DNA of 64,000 nucleotides from Coriaria nepalensis (GCA_027186245.1 CP114487.1:10287001-10351000), one strand, 5' to 3'. Shown: positions 1 through 13,753, numbered from the stretch's first letter. Made by a program: numbers and translations. The notes: generated from the sequence alone by a model not told the origin.

Positions 1-1184
1 GCAAATGTGTAATTAGTTGCTAATCATGTCTTTGTAAAGGTAATAAGAAAATAGTACCCATCACGATGCTAATCCTAATCCGGTACGAACCCAACCTCAT
101 ATCACAATCCAATCCAATCCAATCTGAAATTTTCAACTCACTTGTCAATCTTTTTGCATTTGGTTTGCAATTTGAAACATTAAAAAGTTCAAAGCTCACG
201 TAATATTAATTAGATTAGATTCAATTAAATGAAAATTATGTTTGCATAAATCAATTTGCCCTCATCAAAAATTCAAAAAAAAAAATTTCAAAAGTATTAA
301 TGACATGTTTGATTATCATTCTATAGAAGAATGAGAATTAATGAAGTTATTGAAAAATATATTATGTGGTATGAATTGTTTGAAATAAAATTGACGGGGA
401 ATCGATAGGATGAGCTTGTTTGTGATTTTAATCAATTTCACATATTTTGACCATCTCCAATAAAAATCACTAGAATCATGATAGTGAGATCACATTCTAT
501 AGAGCATGTTGAATGTTGATAAAGATGGCAATGGGAAACTCTTATCATCTCCACAGTATGTTAGAATGGTAGATATCACACATTATATAATACATCATGC
601 GTAGCAATAAGCGAGGCATCTTATTCCAAGTCCTATCTTCCACTCTCAATCATATACGTATGCGATTACCAATTTAATTCAACTTAGAAATTAAAAAGCG
701 GTGATTTCCAGTCCAAATCCTTCGTGCTTCTTCAAGTTCATGAATTGGCTCCCTCGTTATCATGGGCCCACAGGGCAATGAATTAGTCCGTGATTGATGT
801 TAACAAGTGATAAAAGTGTAAACTAAATTTACAACATCTTTGACGTGATTTCTCATGGGATTCCAATGTTCAAATCACCCGGAATAGTAATTGGGCCAAA
901 CTATTCCGGCCATCTTTTAGAAACAACAATTTCGTTATTAGCCCAAAATTATGGGCTCTTATCGTGGCCCATAATCTATAGTCTGGGCTCATGTGTACTG
1001 CTGTATATTAAATTACTAATATCGTTACCCAATAAAATGTGATATAACGGAAAATTTATTTCATTGAAAACTTTATTTTACTTACAAACATAACTTTGCA
1101 AGTGGAAGAAACGCCAACAAACACCCTAATAACATAGACTCTTCAAAAATCAAATTCAAAACTCACCATTTCCACTTCCCAATC
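1..1184. other. AT-rich intergenic DNA
   Basis: No coding potential was recognised. The stretch is AT-rich with short runs such as repeated 'aatcc' near 108-124. A short reading frame at 845-1042 resembles no family I know. Confidence 0.5.
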
Positions 1185-1583
1185 TCATGGAGCCGACATT
1201 TTTGGGGCCAACGGTGGAGAATCAACGGCCACAGCAGCATCACAGTAGCTTTCAAGCACATCACCCTCTTCCGTGGTATAACCCAAGGATCCGAGGAGCT
1301 TGGGCCAGCACTTGTTTTGAATAATCCTGATTGCTTGACAGCAGCCGGGTCCCAAGTACGTCTCACCATTTAAAAAGAACATTATGACCTCGCCGGTACA
1401 TGACTGTAGATGAAACAAAGATACCCAACAGTTTGATGTCTCAGCGTCAGGACCACCTTCCAGTTTCAAGCGGGCCTCGAGGCTTGAATCTGGGACCAAC
1501 GGCCTTGCAGTGGCCATGAGAGCCTGGCCCAATAGAGCTACGACAAGAGTGAGGATGAACAGCTTGAATGATGCGGATGCCAT
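1185..1583 (-). CDS. EC1: EC1-like egg cell-secreted protein (prolamin-like domain)
   Basis: Intronless gene for a 132-residue protein. Residues 1-26 form a hydrophobic secretion signal ending near ATARP. The mature part carries six cysteines (52, 62, 81, 82, 92, 114) in the ECA1/EC1 prolamin-like pattern, including the blocks NCWVSLFHLQSC, GPGCCQAI and NKCWP. In Arabidopsis, EC1 proteins are stored in the egg cell and secreted when sperm arrive, activating them for gamete fusion; they are normally small, secreted and encoded without introns, as here. The start ATG is at 1583-1581, about 85-100 bases downstream of a good TATA box. The family is clear; which EC1 paralogue it is, and egg-cell expression, are inferred. 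A related ECA1-type secreted protein is the alternative. Confidence 0.9.
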   Translation of the reverse strand: MASASFKLFILTLVVALLGQALMATARPLVPDSSLEARLKLEGGPDAETSNCWVSLFHLQSCTGEVIMFFLNGETYLGPGCCQAIRIIQNKCWPKLLGSLGYTTEEGDVLESYCDAAVAVDSPPLAPKMSAP

Positions 1584-1667
1584 TTTTGTTATTCTTGTCT
1601 TATTTTTGCTCTTTTTGTCTTAGTGAATAGGAAGCTGTGTGGAGTACTTTGTGTTGGACAGAAATGG

Positions 1668-1678
1668 TTTATATAGAG
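1668..1678 (-). promoter_or_regulatory. TATA box of the EC1-like gene
   Basis: Read on the minus strand this is CTCTATATAAA, 85-95 bases upstream of the EC1-like start codon, a normal position allowing for a short leader. Confidence 0.6.
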
Positions 1679-2645
1679 ATTTTACCAGCATGCATGGAAG
1701 AGGAAGAGGAAGAGGAAGAGGTTTATAATAATTAATATATATATTGATTAGTTAATAGAATTTAATCAGAGGATGTTGATGGGCTTTTTTACGTTATAAG
1801 CTAATTTCAATCGCCAGTTTCGTAGTTAAATTTCATTAGCCCATTAATTTGGGCTCGAACTGTGTTGAACTTGGAAGCCCATTTCATCGAGAATGAAACA
1901 TGCATGGCCCAAGAAAACTTCTGGGTGTTATTGTTTTTTTTTTTTTTTTGGCCCAAAATTAAACTTCATTGGGCAACGAAGAGACAAAAACAAGAAAAGT
2001 CGTTGATGATTTAAATACAAAGACATATACAAAATCATCCTACTTAAAATCTGGCATATAATTTTTTTGGCCCAAAATGGAAACTTTCAGAATTCAGCCC
2101 AACTGTCATTACAGGAAAATGTCCAACCACTCATGCGACCACCATGTCTAAATTTTTGTAACCTGTCATTTAAGAAAATACTTTGTTCTTTTTTTCATCA
2201 AACCTTATCGAGAATGTAAATAAAACAAAAATTAAAATTATAGAGATAAATATTCATAAGGAAAGTTTTTCGTGAAATTCCCAAAACACCCTACCACATT
2301 TCGGAAAACTCCCACCAAGCCCACCACACCGACACCTCCATTCACCGACAAAATAAAACTAATATATAATTAAAAAAAAAAAAGGTATTAATAAACGTCA
2401 ACTATGACTTTTTTATGGGTGACAGCTTATTGACAGAGACAGACAGAAAGTGACAACTAGCTGACTTAGCTGTATATGGTTCACCACATGCTTACGTGGA
2501 ATTTTCTTCACCCTCATATTTTTCTTGTAAGATCTTTCCGATTGTATGATTCTATGACTCTATGATCACCAGATCCCCACCGACGGAGAGAGTGAGAGAG
2601 ATGGAGAGGAGGGCTTAGGAGATGCGATTAAAACACTATTTAGTA

Positions 2646-2677
2646 CCCCCCCCCCCCCCCAAAAAAAAAAAAAAAAA
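2646..2677. repeat. Homopolymer tract C15 followed by about A17
   Basis: A run of fifteen C is followed directly by about seventeen A. Such long C runs are rare in this AT-rich DNA; length errors in assembly are possible. Confidence 0.8.
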
Positions 2678-2910
2678 TGAGGAGGTTCCGTATTTCGTAT
2701 GGAACCCACATTTAACATCTCATAATTTGGTTCTAGGGGCCCACTGATTAGTTAAAAAGATAACATTAAATTAATTACATTGTTTTTCACTTTCCAATCA
2801 TACGACTAATCAATAATGATTGCCGCTTTCAACTTGCTGTTCTGATAAATTAATTATACACACAACTACTTTATTTATGTATATAAAATATTTTTCATAA
2901 ATAATTAGCC

Positions 2911-2998
2911 AAAATTTATTTATAACCTTAATTAATCAAAATTTATTTATAACCTTAATTAACAAAAATTTATTTATAACCTTAATTAATCAAAATTT
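2911..2998. repeat. 27-bp tandem repeat, about 3.3 copies
   Basis: The unit beginning aaaatttatttataacct recurs at about 2911, 2938, 2965 and, partly, 2992. Copies are nearly identical, so the array is young. Confidence 0.85.
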
Positions 2999-4949
2999 TA
3001 CAGCCACCACTACTTCTTACGATTGTGTTCTTCGTTCCGATTTTGCATTTTTCCATGAGAATCACGTGGAACAGAATCATTGGTAATAACAACTATCTAC
3101 TCATACTTTCACTTCTATTATTTTTTAATTTCCCTAATTATTTTAATTCCTTCTACACTAAGAGTTGCACCTGCATGCATGCATGCATGATTATATTCAT
3201 AATTATCTAACAATAAAATATTATGAATCTCTATAAATATAAAAATAAAAAATAAATAAAAAATAAAAAATAACTCGTATACCATCAAATTTATAAAGGC
3301 ATATATATTTAGGATTAACGTTGGAATTTAAAAATTTATGATGTTTATGTTCGCATAGTTTTAAAATTGAACATTATATTAATATTATTTTTAAATTTTT
3401 GAAATACTTAGGTGAAATTTGAACCCAATCTAATCTATTTATTCACATTTAGGATCCAAATTCCAAACCCATTTATATATATATATATAATTATATTAAA
3501 CTAAAATCCCATTATTTTATTTCGATTGGTGAGATCCAAAAAGAAAGAAAAAAGGTTTTCACAAGAAAATGGATTTAAAGTAATAATTGAACCCGTAATT
3601 GTCTCTACTTACATTATTTAATCATTGACCATAACCAATAGTGGGAGGTATTGTTATCATTATGTGTTATCATTACGTGTTTATCATTATCATCGTTTTT
3701 CTGACAATGACAAATCCTTGTTCAAGATACATATAAATATAATTTGCTGTTAAATGGCAATTACAGGAGACATGTTCTAAAGACAATTTATCAAGGGACA
3801 GCCTAACTAACCGCACAGGATTTTACAGAAGATAATAGACCCACTTGCTGTTGCTATGTCTTTTTCTCTTCTAAATATAGACAAACTATTCCGCTTGTGA
3901 GCCACTCCCTCTATTCATATAAAATTAATTTTTATTTACTACTTGCCTATGAGTCTCTAGCCGGCTTTGTTCTTCTCATCCTATTAAATCATTTTTCCGG
4001 GTTGTTTGAAAATCGTAGATAATTAGTTTAAGTTTAATTAATTATGTCTAATTAAAGCAAAAATAATCAGAGACATCAATGTATAGTTGTTTTTAACTAA
4101 GTTTATTTACAAGGTTGAGAATTTTCATCCTTTCAACCAACTCTTCATTTCAATAAAGGGCTCTCGTCAAAGAATGAAAAGCTTGGGTTAAATTTAAATG
4201 ATGCAGCAAATAATGATCTTAAGCTTGAGTTGTATATATAGCATTTATATTTTAGTTTGAATGTAAATGTTATATTTTCTGAAAAGCAAAAAAAATGTAA
4301 TAAGTGATAGTAATTAATTATAAAAGTTTATTTTCTTGGGGGTGAAAATCTAAAAAAGAAAAAAAAGTTAACAACACGTTTAGGGTAGTTTTTGGTCAAA
4401 CTGTAGGACAAATTATCGGGAGATGTTGTACGACTCATGGAGGAGCTGATTCCGCTTGTGCCACGAGGTTTGCAGCGTGCAACAAGTTATGTATGTATGT
4501 ATGTACACTCACTCCTATTTACACGTCTCTCTCATTTCTTTCACACGGTCCTTCCTCTCTCTTTGCATTTTTTTTTTTAATTTTTTTTTTTTACAGCTGC
4601 TTTCTCTATCTTCATATGCTCGCTCACACACAGCAAATCGCCACTTCATGCCAAAACCCGAAACTACTACCGACGACTAGTTACGAACCTAAAATCCCCA
4701 CCCGCTCCCACCTCCGTTTACTGCCACTGGCTGTTTTTCCCCTCTGGCTGGACCCTACAACCGAACCGATCTCACCTGGTCCGACTGTCCACACCTTCTC
4801 CGATCCGTTAGATTCTTTTTGCTTTACCAGATCTGTGACGTTTTCACTACTCCGTATTTCACCCGAATCCGTTCTCCCCTCTTCCCCTTCCTTCGTTTTA
4901 CGCGTTGAATTTAGATTATCTTCTTCTATCTCTCTGTAATTTTGTTTTG

Positions 4950-5433
4950 TTACAGAGAGAGAGAGAGAGAGACCCAGCTGGTTCGACAAACTGGGTCTCA
5001 CAAGAAAAGAATCAATTCATTTATTTTTTCTTTCTTTTTATCAATTAAATTTTCCATCTTTCCTTCCTTCCCTATATTTTAATCTCTGTACCAGACACAC
5101 TCCCTCTGTCTCTGTCTCTGTCTCTCTATCTGCCCCTCTTCTCTTTCCTCTCATAAAGCAGAGAGTGTTTTAACAATTTCCATGATGTGGGTTTAATGCA
5201 TCTTGTAAACGGTGCCTCAGAAAGTGGGCTAAGCAGCTAAGCTGAACAACACATTCAGAAAGAGCGAGAGAAGAAAGAGAGAGGGAAGGAATCAAAGGGT
5301 GTGGTTGAAAGAGCCGAAGGGAGGGGCCAATTTGCGTAATGAAGGAGTGAAGCAGAGAGATTGGGATTGATTGGTTCTCTCTCTGGGTTTGTTCATCTTC
5401 TTCCAACTTCCCAAGTGAAGTTTGAATCTGGAT
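4950..5433 (+). promoter_or_regulatory. CESA 5' leader with GA and CT microsatellites
   Basis: The stretch before the CESA start contains a (GA)n run at 4954-4972 and CT-rich runs near 5103-5125. GA/CT-rich leaders are common in plant genes. The transcription start is not visible, and a leader intron cannot be excluded. Confidence 0.4.
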
Positions 5434-8400
5434 ATGGATACTAAAGGGCGGCTGATTGCTGGATCTCACAACAGAAACGAGTTCGTTCTCATCAATGCCG
5501 ATGAGGTAGCTCGAGTAAGATTTCTACCCCTCTCCTTTACATCTACTCGGTTCTGTTTCTGCTCTCTCTTTATATCTCTTTCTCATCCCCATTTTTGATT
5601 ATTTTCCTTGATACCCATTTGCTCAATTTTGACTTTTTCTTTTAACTCCATAAAAACACATCTGATATCATACAGATCTTGAGCCTCCGTTTACAGTTTT
5701 TTTTTTTTTTTATACACTGAATTCGGAGCATTTTTGCTGCATGTATAAGCATTTTGGTTTGTGATTTTGACTTTCCAAGATCTGATTAATTCTCATCCCT
5801 GTGTCTAATTTAGGTGACCTCTGTGAAAGAACTAAGTGGGCAGATATGTCAGATCTGTGGAGATGAGATAGAAATCACTGTAGATGGTGAGCCCTTTGTC
5901 GCTTGCAATGAATGTGCATTCCCTGTCTGTAGGCCTTGCTATGAGTATGAAAGAAGAGAAGGAAATCAAGCCTGTCCTCAATGCAAAACCAGGTACAAGC
6001 GCATCAAAGGCAGTCCTCGAGTCGAAGGGGATGAGGAAGAAGAAGACATTGATGATTTGGAGAATGAATTTGATATCTCTTCCAAAGATGGTCACCTCTA
6101 TGGTGTTTCCACGCTCCCACCTCACCTCACTGTGGGTGGGAATCATATGTATCACACAGGACTTGATCCCTCTTCTGCTGCTCCTACTGATATTCCTCTC
6201 CTCACTTATGGCCAAGAGGTAAGAAGTTTTAATCATATGAAATGTTTTCCCTTTTGCGTTCATCTTATAGTTTTCTTTTTATTTTCACATTTTGATTGAC
6301 TGTATACGTTTGATTTAAAAGGATGCCGGGATTTCTGCTGATAAGCATGCTCTGATTATCCCACCTTTTATGAGCCGTGGGAAACGGGTTCATCCTATAC
6401 CCTTTAACGACACTGCTTCCATGTCTGGTGGTGAGTTTTGTTGAATTTTGGATGTTTTTGTGAGATTTTGAGTTAAATTGAACTGGGTTTGTGTTTTAGT
6501 GGTGTAGTAGTAGTGATTATGGTTTGAATTTGCAGTTCAACCAAGGCCGATGGATCCTAAAAAGGATTTGGCGGTGTATGGGTACGGAACTGTCGCATGG
6601 AAGGAAAGAATGGAGGAGTGGAAGAAGAAGCAGAATGAGAAACTTCAGGTGGTTAGGCATGAAGGAGGAGGTGGAGATGGAAAGAATGATGATGACTTTG
6701 ATGATCCTGATTTGCCCATGTATGCTCTACTTATATTACTATTTTTTTTTTTCCACAGATTCCTTAATTTTATGTTATTAATTATCCCATTTGATTTGTT
6801 ATAGGATGGATGAAGCTAGACAGCCACTTTCAAGAAAGTTGCCAATTTCTTCAAGCAGGATAAATCCTTATCGAATGATAATTGTACTCCGAATAGTGAT
6901 TCTTGCCCTTTTTTTCCATTATCGAATCCTCCATCCTGTACATGATGCTTACGGATTATGGTTGACCTCGGTTATCTGTGAGATATGGTTTGCTGTCTCA
7001 TGGATTTTGGATCAGTTCCCTAAATGGTGCCCAATTGAGCGAGAAACTTACCTTGATCGCTTGTCATTGAGGTAAATTTCTACTTTTCTTATTACACTTA
7101 CTCTTGTTTTGTAATGGGCTTTTGCTTACCCTTTTTTAAAAATTAATTAATTAATTATTATTTTTTAAAAATTTTGTTTAGGTATGATAAAGAAGGGAAG
7201 CCATCTGAGTTAGCCAGTCTGGACATTTTTGTCAGTACGGTGGATCCTATGAAGGAGCCGCCACTTATTACTGCTAATACGGTCCTTTCGATCCTGGCTG
7301 TTGATTATCCGGTGGATAAGGTTTCTTGCTATGTTTCTGATGATGGTGCTGCTATGCTTACTTTTGAGGCTCTCTCTGAAACATCCGAGTTTGCGAGGAA
7401 GTGGGTCCCCTTCTGTAAGAAGTTCAATATTGAACCGCGGGCCCCGGAATGGTATTTCGCTCAGAAGGTTGACTATTTAAAGGATAAAGTTGAACCAGTA
7501 TTTGTCAGGGAAAGACGAGCAATGAAGGTGAATTTTCTCTCTTAAACCAACCTCTCCAGAAAAAAAAATGTAGAAATATTGTGCTTACTGTTTTTCCTTT
7601 TTTTAACAGAGGGAGTATGAAGAATTCAAAGTCCGAATCAACGGGCTAGTTGCTATGGCGCAGAAGGTTCCGGAAGATGGTTGGACAATGCAAGATGGAA
7701 CTCCATGGCCTGGGAATTTGGTGAGAGATCATCCTGGCATGATTCAGGTGAGACTCTCTGTTTTGTTGACCTTCTACATGTAATATGAAGTTTTAAGATA
7801 TACTAATATTTTGATGTACTTTATAGGTTTTCCTTGGTGAGAATGGTGTCAGGGACCTAGAAGGAAACAAATTACCCACCCTCGTGTATGTTTCTCGTGA
7901 GAAGAGACCAGGATTTGACCACCATAAGAAAGCCGGTGCCATGAATTCTCTGGTGAGTCCCTCTCTCCTCACTCGCTCAAAAATTTTGTTAGCAAAGTCT
8001 AAATGTTTTCATTCTTGTTTTGGATGGAAAAATGAAGGTGAGAGTCTCTGCAATCATCTCAAATGCTCCTTACATACTGAATGTGGATTGTGATCACTAC
8101 ATCAACAATAGTAAGGCGCTAAGGGAAGCTATGTGCTTTATGATGGACCCCATTTCTGGAAAGAAAATTTGCTACGTCCAATTTCCTCAAAGATTTGATG
8201 GCATTGATCGACACGATAGATACTCAAATCGTAATGTTGTATTCTTTGATGTAAGTAATACTTTACCTAGTATGTCCATCCTCATATTTCAAGTCCGTTT
8301 TCCTTGTTTCATTTTGAAGGAAAATGTGATATAATGGTTCTTTTCTTTTTTGAATGATATAAATTTCAGATCAATATGAAAGGTTTAGATGGAATTCAAG

Positions 8401-10053
8401 GGCCAATTTATGTCGGAACTGGGTGTGTCTTTAGAAGGCAGGCACTATATGGATATGATGCCCCTGCCAAGAAGAAAACCCCAAGAAAGACTTGTAATTG
8501 TTGGCCTAGATGGTGTTGTTTTTGTTGCGGATCTCGAAAGAAGACTAAGAAAGTTAAATCCAGTGAGAAGAAGAGGTTGAAGAACAAGGATGGCTCAAAG
8601 CAGATTCATGCTCTAGAAAATATTGAAGAAGGTATGGAAGGTAATACAATAAAAAGCCTAAAATAAACAGTGCTTTATGATCTCTGTTGGATTTTGCTTG
8701 ACCAAGCTTGTTAATGTTACTTACCACTTGATCCATTACAGGAATAGATAGTGAAAAGTCATCTCTAATGCCCCAAATTAAGTTCGAGAAGAAATTCGGG
8801 CAATCCCCAGCATTTATAGCTTCAACTCTTATGGAAGATGGGGGCATTCCATCAGGAGCAACTTCTGCTTCGCTCTTGAAAGAAGCTATCCATGTTATCA
8901 GTTGTGGTTATGAAGACAAATCAGAATGGGGAAAAGAGGTATTTAAACAGTACTTTTTTTCTAATCACATCTTTAATAAATTAACTCTTCCCTACTGACC
9001 AATTACAATTATTAATCCAGGTTGGATGGATTTACGGCTCTGTTACAGAGGATATTTTAACAGGCTTCAAAATGCATTGCCATGGATGGCGATCAGTTTA
9101 CTGTATACCCAAAAGACCCGCATTTAAAGGTTCAGCTCCTATCAATCTCTCAGACCGTCTCCACCAGGTTCTTCGGTGGGCCCTGGGATCAGTCGAGATT
9201 CTCTTGAGCAGGCACTGTCCGATCTGGTATGGCTATGGCTGTGGCTTGAAGTGGCTTGAGCGATTCTCTTACATAAACTCTGTTGTCTATCCCTTGACCT
9301 CTATTCCCTTGATCGCCTATTGTACCCTCCCTGCTGTTTGCCTCCTCACCGGAGAGTTCATCGTCCCTGAGGTAAATTTTCGACAATTGCTGGTGTTGGA
9401 TTTTGATTATATTCTCGTTTCTTCTTACAATTTTTGTACTTTCCTTTGTGGGTTTGACTTTGCAGCTAAGCAACTATGCGAGTATAATTTTCATGGCCCT
9501 TTTCATATCCATAGCAGCAACTGGTATCCTCGAAATGCAATGGGGAAAGGTGGGAATCCATGATTGGTGGAGGAATGAGCAGTTTTGGGTGATAGGAGGT
9601 GTTTCTGCTCACCTCTTCGCCTTATTCCAAGGTTTGCTTAAAGTCTTAGCCGGAGTTAACACAAACTTTACTGTCACATCTAAAGCGGCAGATGATGGGG
9701 AGTTTTCCGAGCTCTACCTCTTCAAATGGACATCCCTTTTGATTGCACCCATGACCTTACTAATCATAAACATCATCGGAGTTGTTGTTGGTGTCTCCGA
9801 CGCTATCAATAATGGGTACGATTCGTGGGGTCCGCTCATTGGTAAGCTGTTCTTTGCCTTCTGGGTCATTGTCCATTTGTATCCGTTCCTCAAGGGTTTG
9901 ATGGGAAAACAAGACAAGGTTCCCACCATTCTAATCGTGTGGTCTATTCTTCTTTCCTCTATATTCTCGCTCTTGTGGGTCCGAATCAACCCGTTCCTGG
10001 CTAGAGGTGGGATTGTATTAGAGGTTTGTGGGCTGAACTGTGACAATGATTAA
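5434..10053 (+). CDS. CESA6: Cellulose synthase catalytic subunit, CESA6-like
   Basis: A plasma-membrane family 2 glycosyltransferase that polymerises UDP-glucose into beta-1,4-glucan as a subunit of the rosette complex. Thirteen exons: 5434-5514, 5814-6218, 6322-6430, 6536-6719, 6805-7071, 7182-7527, 7610-7747, 7827-7952, 8038-8250, 8370-8640, 8742-8938, 9021-9371, 9466-10053. They join in frame into 1091 residues, normal for the family. The N-terminus [18 protein letters not shown] and a RING-type zinc finger (four CxxC pairs, Cys39-Cys84) are CESA6-type. Catalytic motifs are all present: DDG (402-404), DCD (569-571), TED (788-790) and QVLRW (828-832). The protein has the usual two N-terminal and several C-terminal membrane spans and ends CGLNCDND. 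The class fits primary-wall CESA6/2/5/9; the exact paralogue needs a tree. Exon 10 has two possible donors (8632 or 8641); 8641 was chosen because it gives the conserved GIDSEKSS wording. Confidence 0.96.
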
Positions 10054-13000
10054 GAATACACCGTGAAGGAAGGAAAATATATAGAAGACTTGTATGGTTT
10101 TATTATGTGGAGTGGTCTTGTTGTTTGGTCGAAGCTGAATGAATTGGATTGGACATCCCTTGATGTGAAAAGAAAACACAAAAGACTACTACTTCTTGTA
10201 AGGACGGTGCAGTGTAGATATATATAAAGGGATCTGGTATCTACAAACTATTTGTTTGGGGAAAGTTCTCTCTCTCTCAATTGATTCTTTTTGATACTTG
10301 TGGATTTTGTGCGTTAGAAGTTGGAAGGGGAGGATATATTGCCGTCTGTATGACCCAAAAACCAACCGTAAAAAGTTTCTTCTCTCTGTTCTTGGAAGTA
10401 TTTGATTCATAATTTATGTTGGTTCTTGCCTTCTCAATAACAGGCCTCTAAGATGTCTTTAGAAATTGTTGTCAATATACCCTTTGTTTGTAAATCTTCC
10501 TACGACTCTTCACGCAAAACTAGGATTCATTTTAATGTGTTTTTTTTTTCACTAATTTTTGTTGATTCCTGTTTGTGTTGTAATGAGAATAAAGTAGCTA
10601 CTGCAATTTTTAGTGCAATAAAATGAGTACTTGAAATGTTTCTAAGTTAAAGGCCCCATTCTATTTCTCTCTGTCACAATAATAGAGTGGTATATATAAC
10701 TTATTGGCAGTGTAGGGAGTTAGGAACTTGTTTTCTCTGTGCATGCGGTCTGTGCCACCGCACTGACCATCACCCCGGTGGTTGGTCACCTACCAACGGG
10801 GGATTGCCACTGACTGCCACCGAACTAAGTCGGTTGGTGGCTGGCCAGCTGGGAGGGGTGCACTTTTTCGTTTTTTTTATTATTCCGCCATTAAAAATGG
10901 TGGTACTCTCTTTCATCTGTACTTTGAGACATAAATAAAATCTTAGAAAGTTGGCATCAAGCTTGAGTGTCATGTGAAAGCTGGAAATATGAGAACAAGA
11001 AGGGAAGCTTCTGACATTTTTTTACACACCTTTCCAGGCATGCATCGATTTAGGGAAGGATTAAGTATTTGCTTTGATTCAAGTAAATTTGGTACTTGAG
11101 AGATGAGAAGTTCATGTATAAGTTTTTTGAGTCGTATCATAAAACTTTAAATTACTCCTCGCTTGGTTAATCTTACTTCCTCTTTTGATTTTCCTTTACT
11201 CAAATTAGTATATGACAACGAGATTGGATTGCATGAGGCCGGATTGTATGATGCTCATATAGCCCACACAATTCAGGTCGTACATTACAAATTCTGCGTC
11301 CCTAGGCAAGCAATATTATCCAGAAACAAATAGCATGGGTCACTAAGTAAACCCGTATATTTTGTTTTAAATCCTATGATATTTTTTTTAATCACCCCTC
11401 CTCTCCCCATTTTCTTTTCTTTCATTCATCCCCATGTTCCTTTATACCCCCTCTCCCCCCACGTTTCTTTCTTTCATTCTCAGCTGCCAAACCAGTTTAC
11501 AAATACGATCCTCACACCATACTTCATATATTCATCGATATGCTACAAAGAAAAAGAAAACTATAAATGAAAAAATAATAATAATTATTAAGAAATTCAT
11601 CTACAAATTCAATCGGTTTTGATTATTTACGAAACTATGTAGCCCATGACTTATGTTTGAGTATGTCCTCAAAAAATTATTTGTCTAGGTGAGTTCCATC
11701 AAAATCTATAATAAATGACCTATAATGAAAAAAATTAAGATTGTAAATTATTGACATAACCATATATAACAAAAAATAACTTAATTTGAGGTAAAAATAT
11801 GAATTTATACTTACGACTCAGTTTTGACATCTAATCATATATGCATTACTTTCTTGTTTGCTTTATTATGAACAAAGAGTGCCGTTGCCTTCAATCCCTC
11901 CTTTTTTGCATATATTAATAAAAGAGATATGATTGCCGGACTAAGGCTCCTCATCTTTTCACCCAGTCTCGTCTAAAATATAGGTGGGATCACATATGAT
12001 TCTGCATCTCATCTAATCGATTCCTCATGTCATCTCTAAATTTTAGGAACATGTTCTCGAATTTGTTTGTCAAACCAATAAAAAGTGATTCAATCTTCTT
12101 CTCCAGTACTCCATAAGGAAATGTCTCCCGTATCAATTTCCCTTATACCTTCTTCTTCTTCTTCCTTTTTTCCCCCCCATCTTCTTCTTCTACTTGTAGT
12201 TATTTTGTTCCTTCTTCTTCTTGTTTTGCCCCTTCTTCTTCTTGTTCCAATTCCCTACTCAACATATATACAGCTTCGTCGTTCTCATTCTCGAAAAGTA
12301 CCAAAGTTCATAAATATTCTTCAGTTGCTTCTTCCTTGGTTAGTTTAAGGATTTCATTAACGACGAGTTGTATTAAATTAAAATAAAAGTAATTCAATAC
12401 TTAATTAAGATAAAATAAAATAATTTAATTAATTCAATAAATAAAATGCTTACATGTTTTTTCTTTATCCACAATTCAATATTTTTATAAATTATGGACG
12501 GATCCCCTAAATGACCATCTTAAAATTTGAGGGATGAGATTCTCTATACTCCGCACCATAACTTGCTTTCTAAGATAAAGAATGGATTCGTAGCAAATAC
12601 ATGTATGCATGGTAATCGCTAGCTAAGCAAACATAACTCAATAAAATAACAAATTAAAATATAAATTGTAACATGTAAAACCAATGAAAACCCTTCAAAG
12701 ATAAATGTTTCATCTTTCTTCTTAAATGAAAGTTTATGAGCGAGGTCCAATGAAAACCCTTCAAATAGTTTTCTCATCTCTCTCTCTATTCTTAAGGATA
12801 ACTGGTTAAAATAATTGGCAATAATCAATGCAAATTTGTGAATCTTATTCTTCTTCATTAATCTTAGATGACTCTCTTAATGAATAGACAAGGACAATTT
12901 TCACAATTTCATCATTTTCATTGGTTCATGGGATAATATTTGATTTGAATCTGTACAAATTCTAAAAATTGTATTCTTCTCACTAAAATATTTTCTCAGA

Positions 13001-13296
13001 AGATGATCATCTTTTTATATCCCCTTGATAATATGATAAATATGATATTCATGATATTTCAATCTCGTCACCAATGCGAATTCCCTAAAACCAAACCATA
13101 TATACCTTCTGTGATGCTTAAACTATAACCCGTAAGTCCGGGCTAAATATAGTACGCAGCCCGTAACACCTCAACTTGCAGCGGAGTGACAAAAAACTGC
13201 CTCACTGGTGCAGGTACCAGTCAGCAAAATACCAAAGATGACTAAAATAAGGGGGCTTATTAGAATTTTAGAAAAGAGCAGGGTTCCTTACAAATG
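10054..13296. other. CESA 3' untranslated region and intergenic DNA
   Basis: The first 400-600 bases are probably the CESA 3' UTR, with AATAA-type signals near 10435 and 10588. The rest is AT-rich, apart from a GC-rich patch near 10740-10860. Pyrimidine-rich, TTC-repeat DNA at 12095-12250 yields a leucine/serine-rich frame that looks spurious. No further gene was recognised. Confidence 0.5.
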
Positions 13297-13297
13297 T

Positions 13298-13301
<4 letters not shown>

Positions 13302-13329
<28 letters not shown>
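13302..13329. repeat. (TA)n microsatellite upstream of RPL3
   Basis: About fourteen TA units end in tataaataaa, which may also serve as the TATA element of the downstream RPL3 gene. Confidence 0.8.
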
Positions 13330-13335
<6 letters not shown>

Positions 13336-13340
13336 CCTCG

Positions 13341-13349
13341 CTAGGGTTT
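13341..13349 (+). promoter_or_regulatory. Telo-box in the first RPL3 promoter or leader
   Basis: ctagggttt is the reverse of AAACCCTAG, the telo-box typical of plant ribosomal-protein and translation-factor promoters. It lies just after the TATA-like run and about 405 bases before the start codon. The gap probably contains a leader intron ending in AG at 13743. Confidence 0.6.
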
Positions 13350-13753
13350 GTTCAAACTTCTCGAACTAGTGAAGTGGCCGCAGCGGGAAACGCAGGTTCT
13401 TCTCTCACTCTCTGTCACACCTGGGCGTGTGTTTGTTTACTGAGAAAGTTGATATCACACAAGAAAAGTAATGCTTTGATTAATCAGCCGTCAACTGTTT
13501 TGATATTGCTAAAAAATGGAGCAATGATTAGTTTTATAGCTGCACGGTGAATGCTTATATGAAAATAATTTTCGTCTGGTTGATCGAACTTTGTTTGTTT
13601 TATTACTATTAACTTGGCAGCGAGTGGAAATTCTCTTCTTTTTTGTTCATTTTTTAAAACTCATTTTGTAGAAGTTCGTTATTCTTAGTCGTTTCCTTTA
13701 TGAAATGAATACGAATTGTTCCTTATTGTACTTTAATGTATAGGAGAAGAAGG

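Larger units (their letters stand above)
1700..4900. other. AT-rich intergenic DNA between EC1-like and CESA
   Basis: No gene was recognised over about 3 kb. It holds a GGAAGA-type run near 1700-1720, a poly-T near 1936, a C15 tract followed by about 17 A, a 27-bp tandem repeat and 'tgca' repeats near 3174-3188. The distal CESA promoter presumably lies at its right end. Confidence 0.5.

Noticed and set aside
4456..4939. Overlapping frames before CESA
   Set aside because: Low-complexity pyrimidine-rich promoter/leader DNA, with no conserved protein.
12085..12348. Leucine-rich open frame on the plus strand
   Set aside because: It is produced by CTT/TTC repeats and has no splice, leader or family support.
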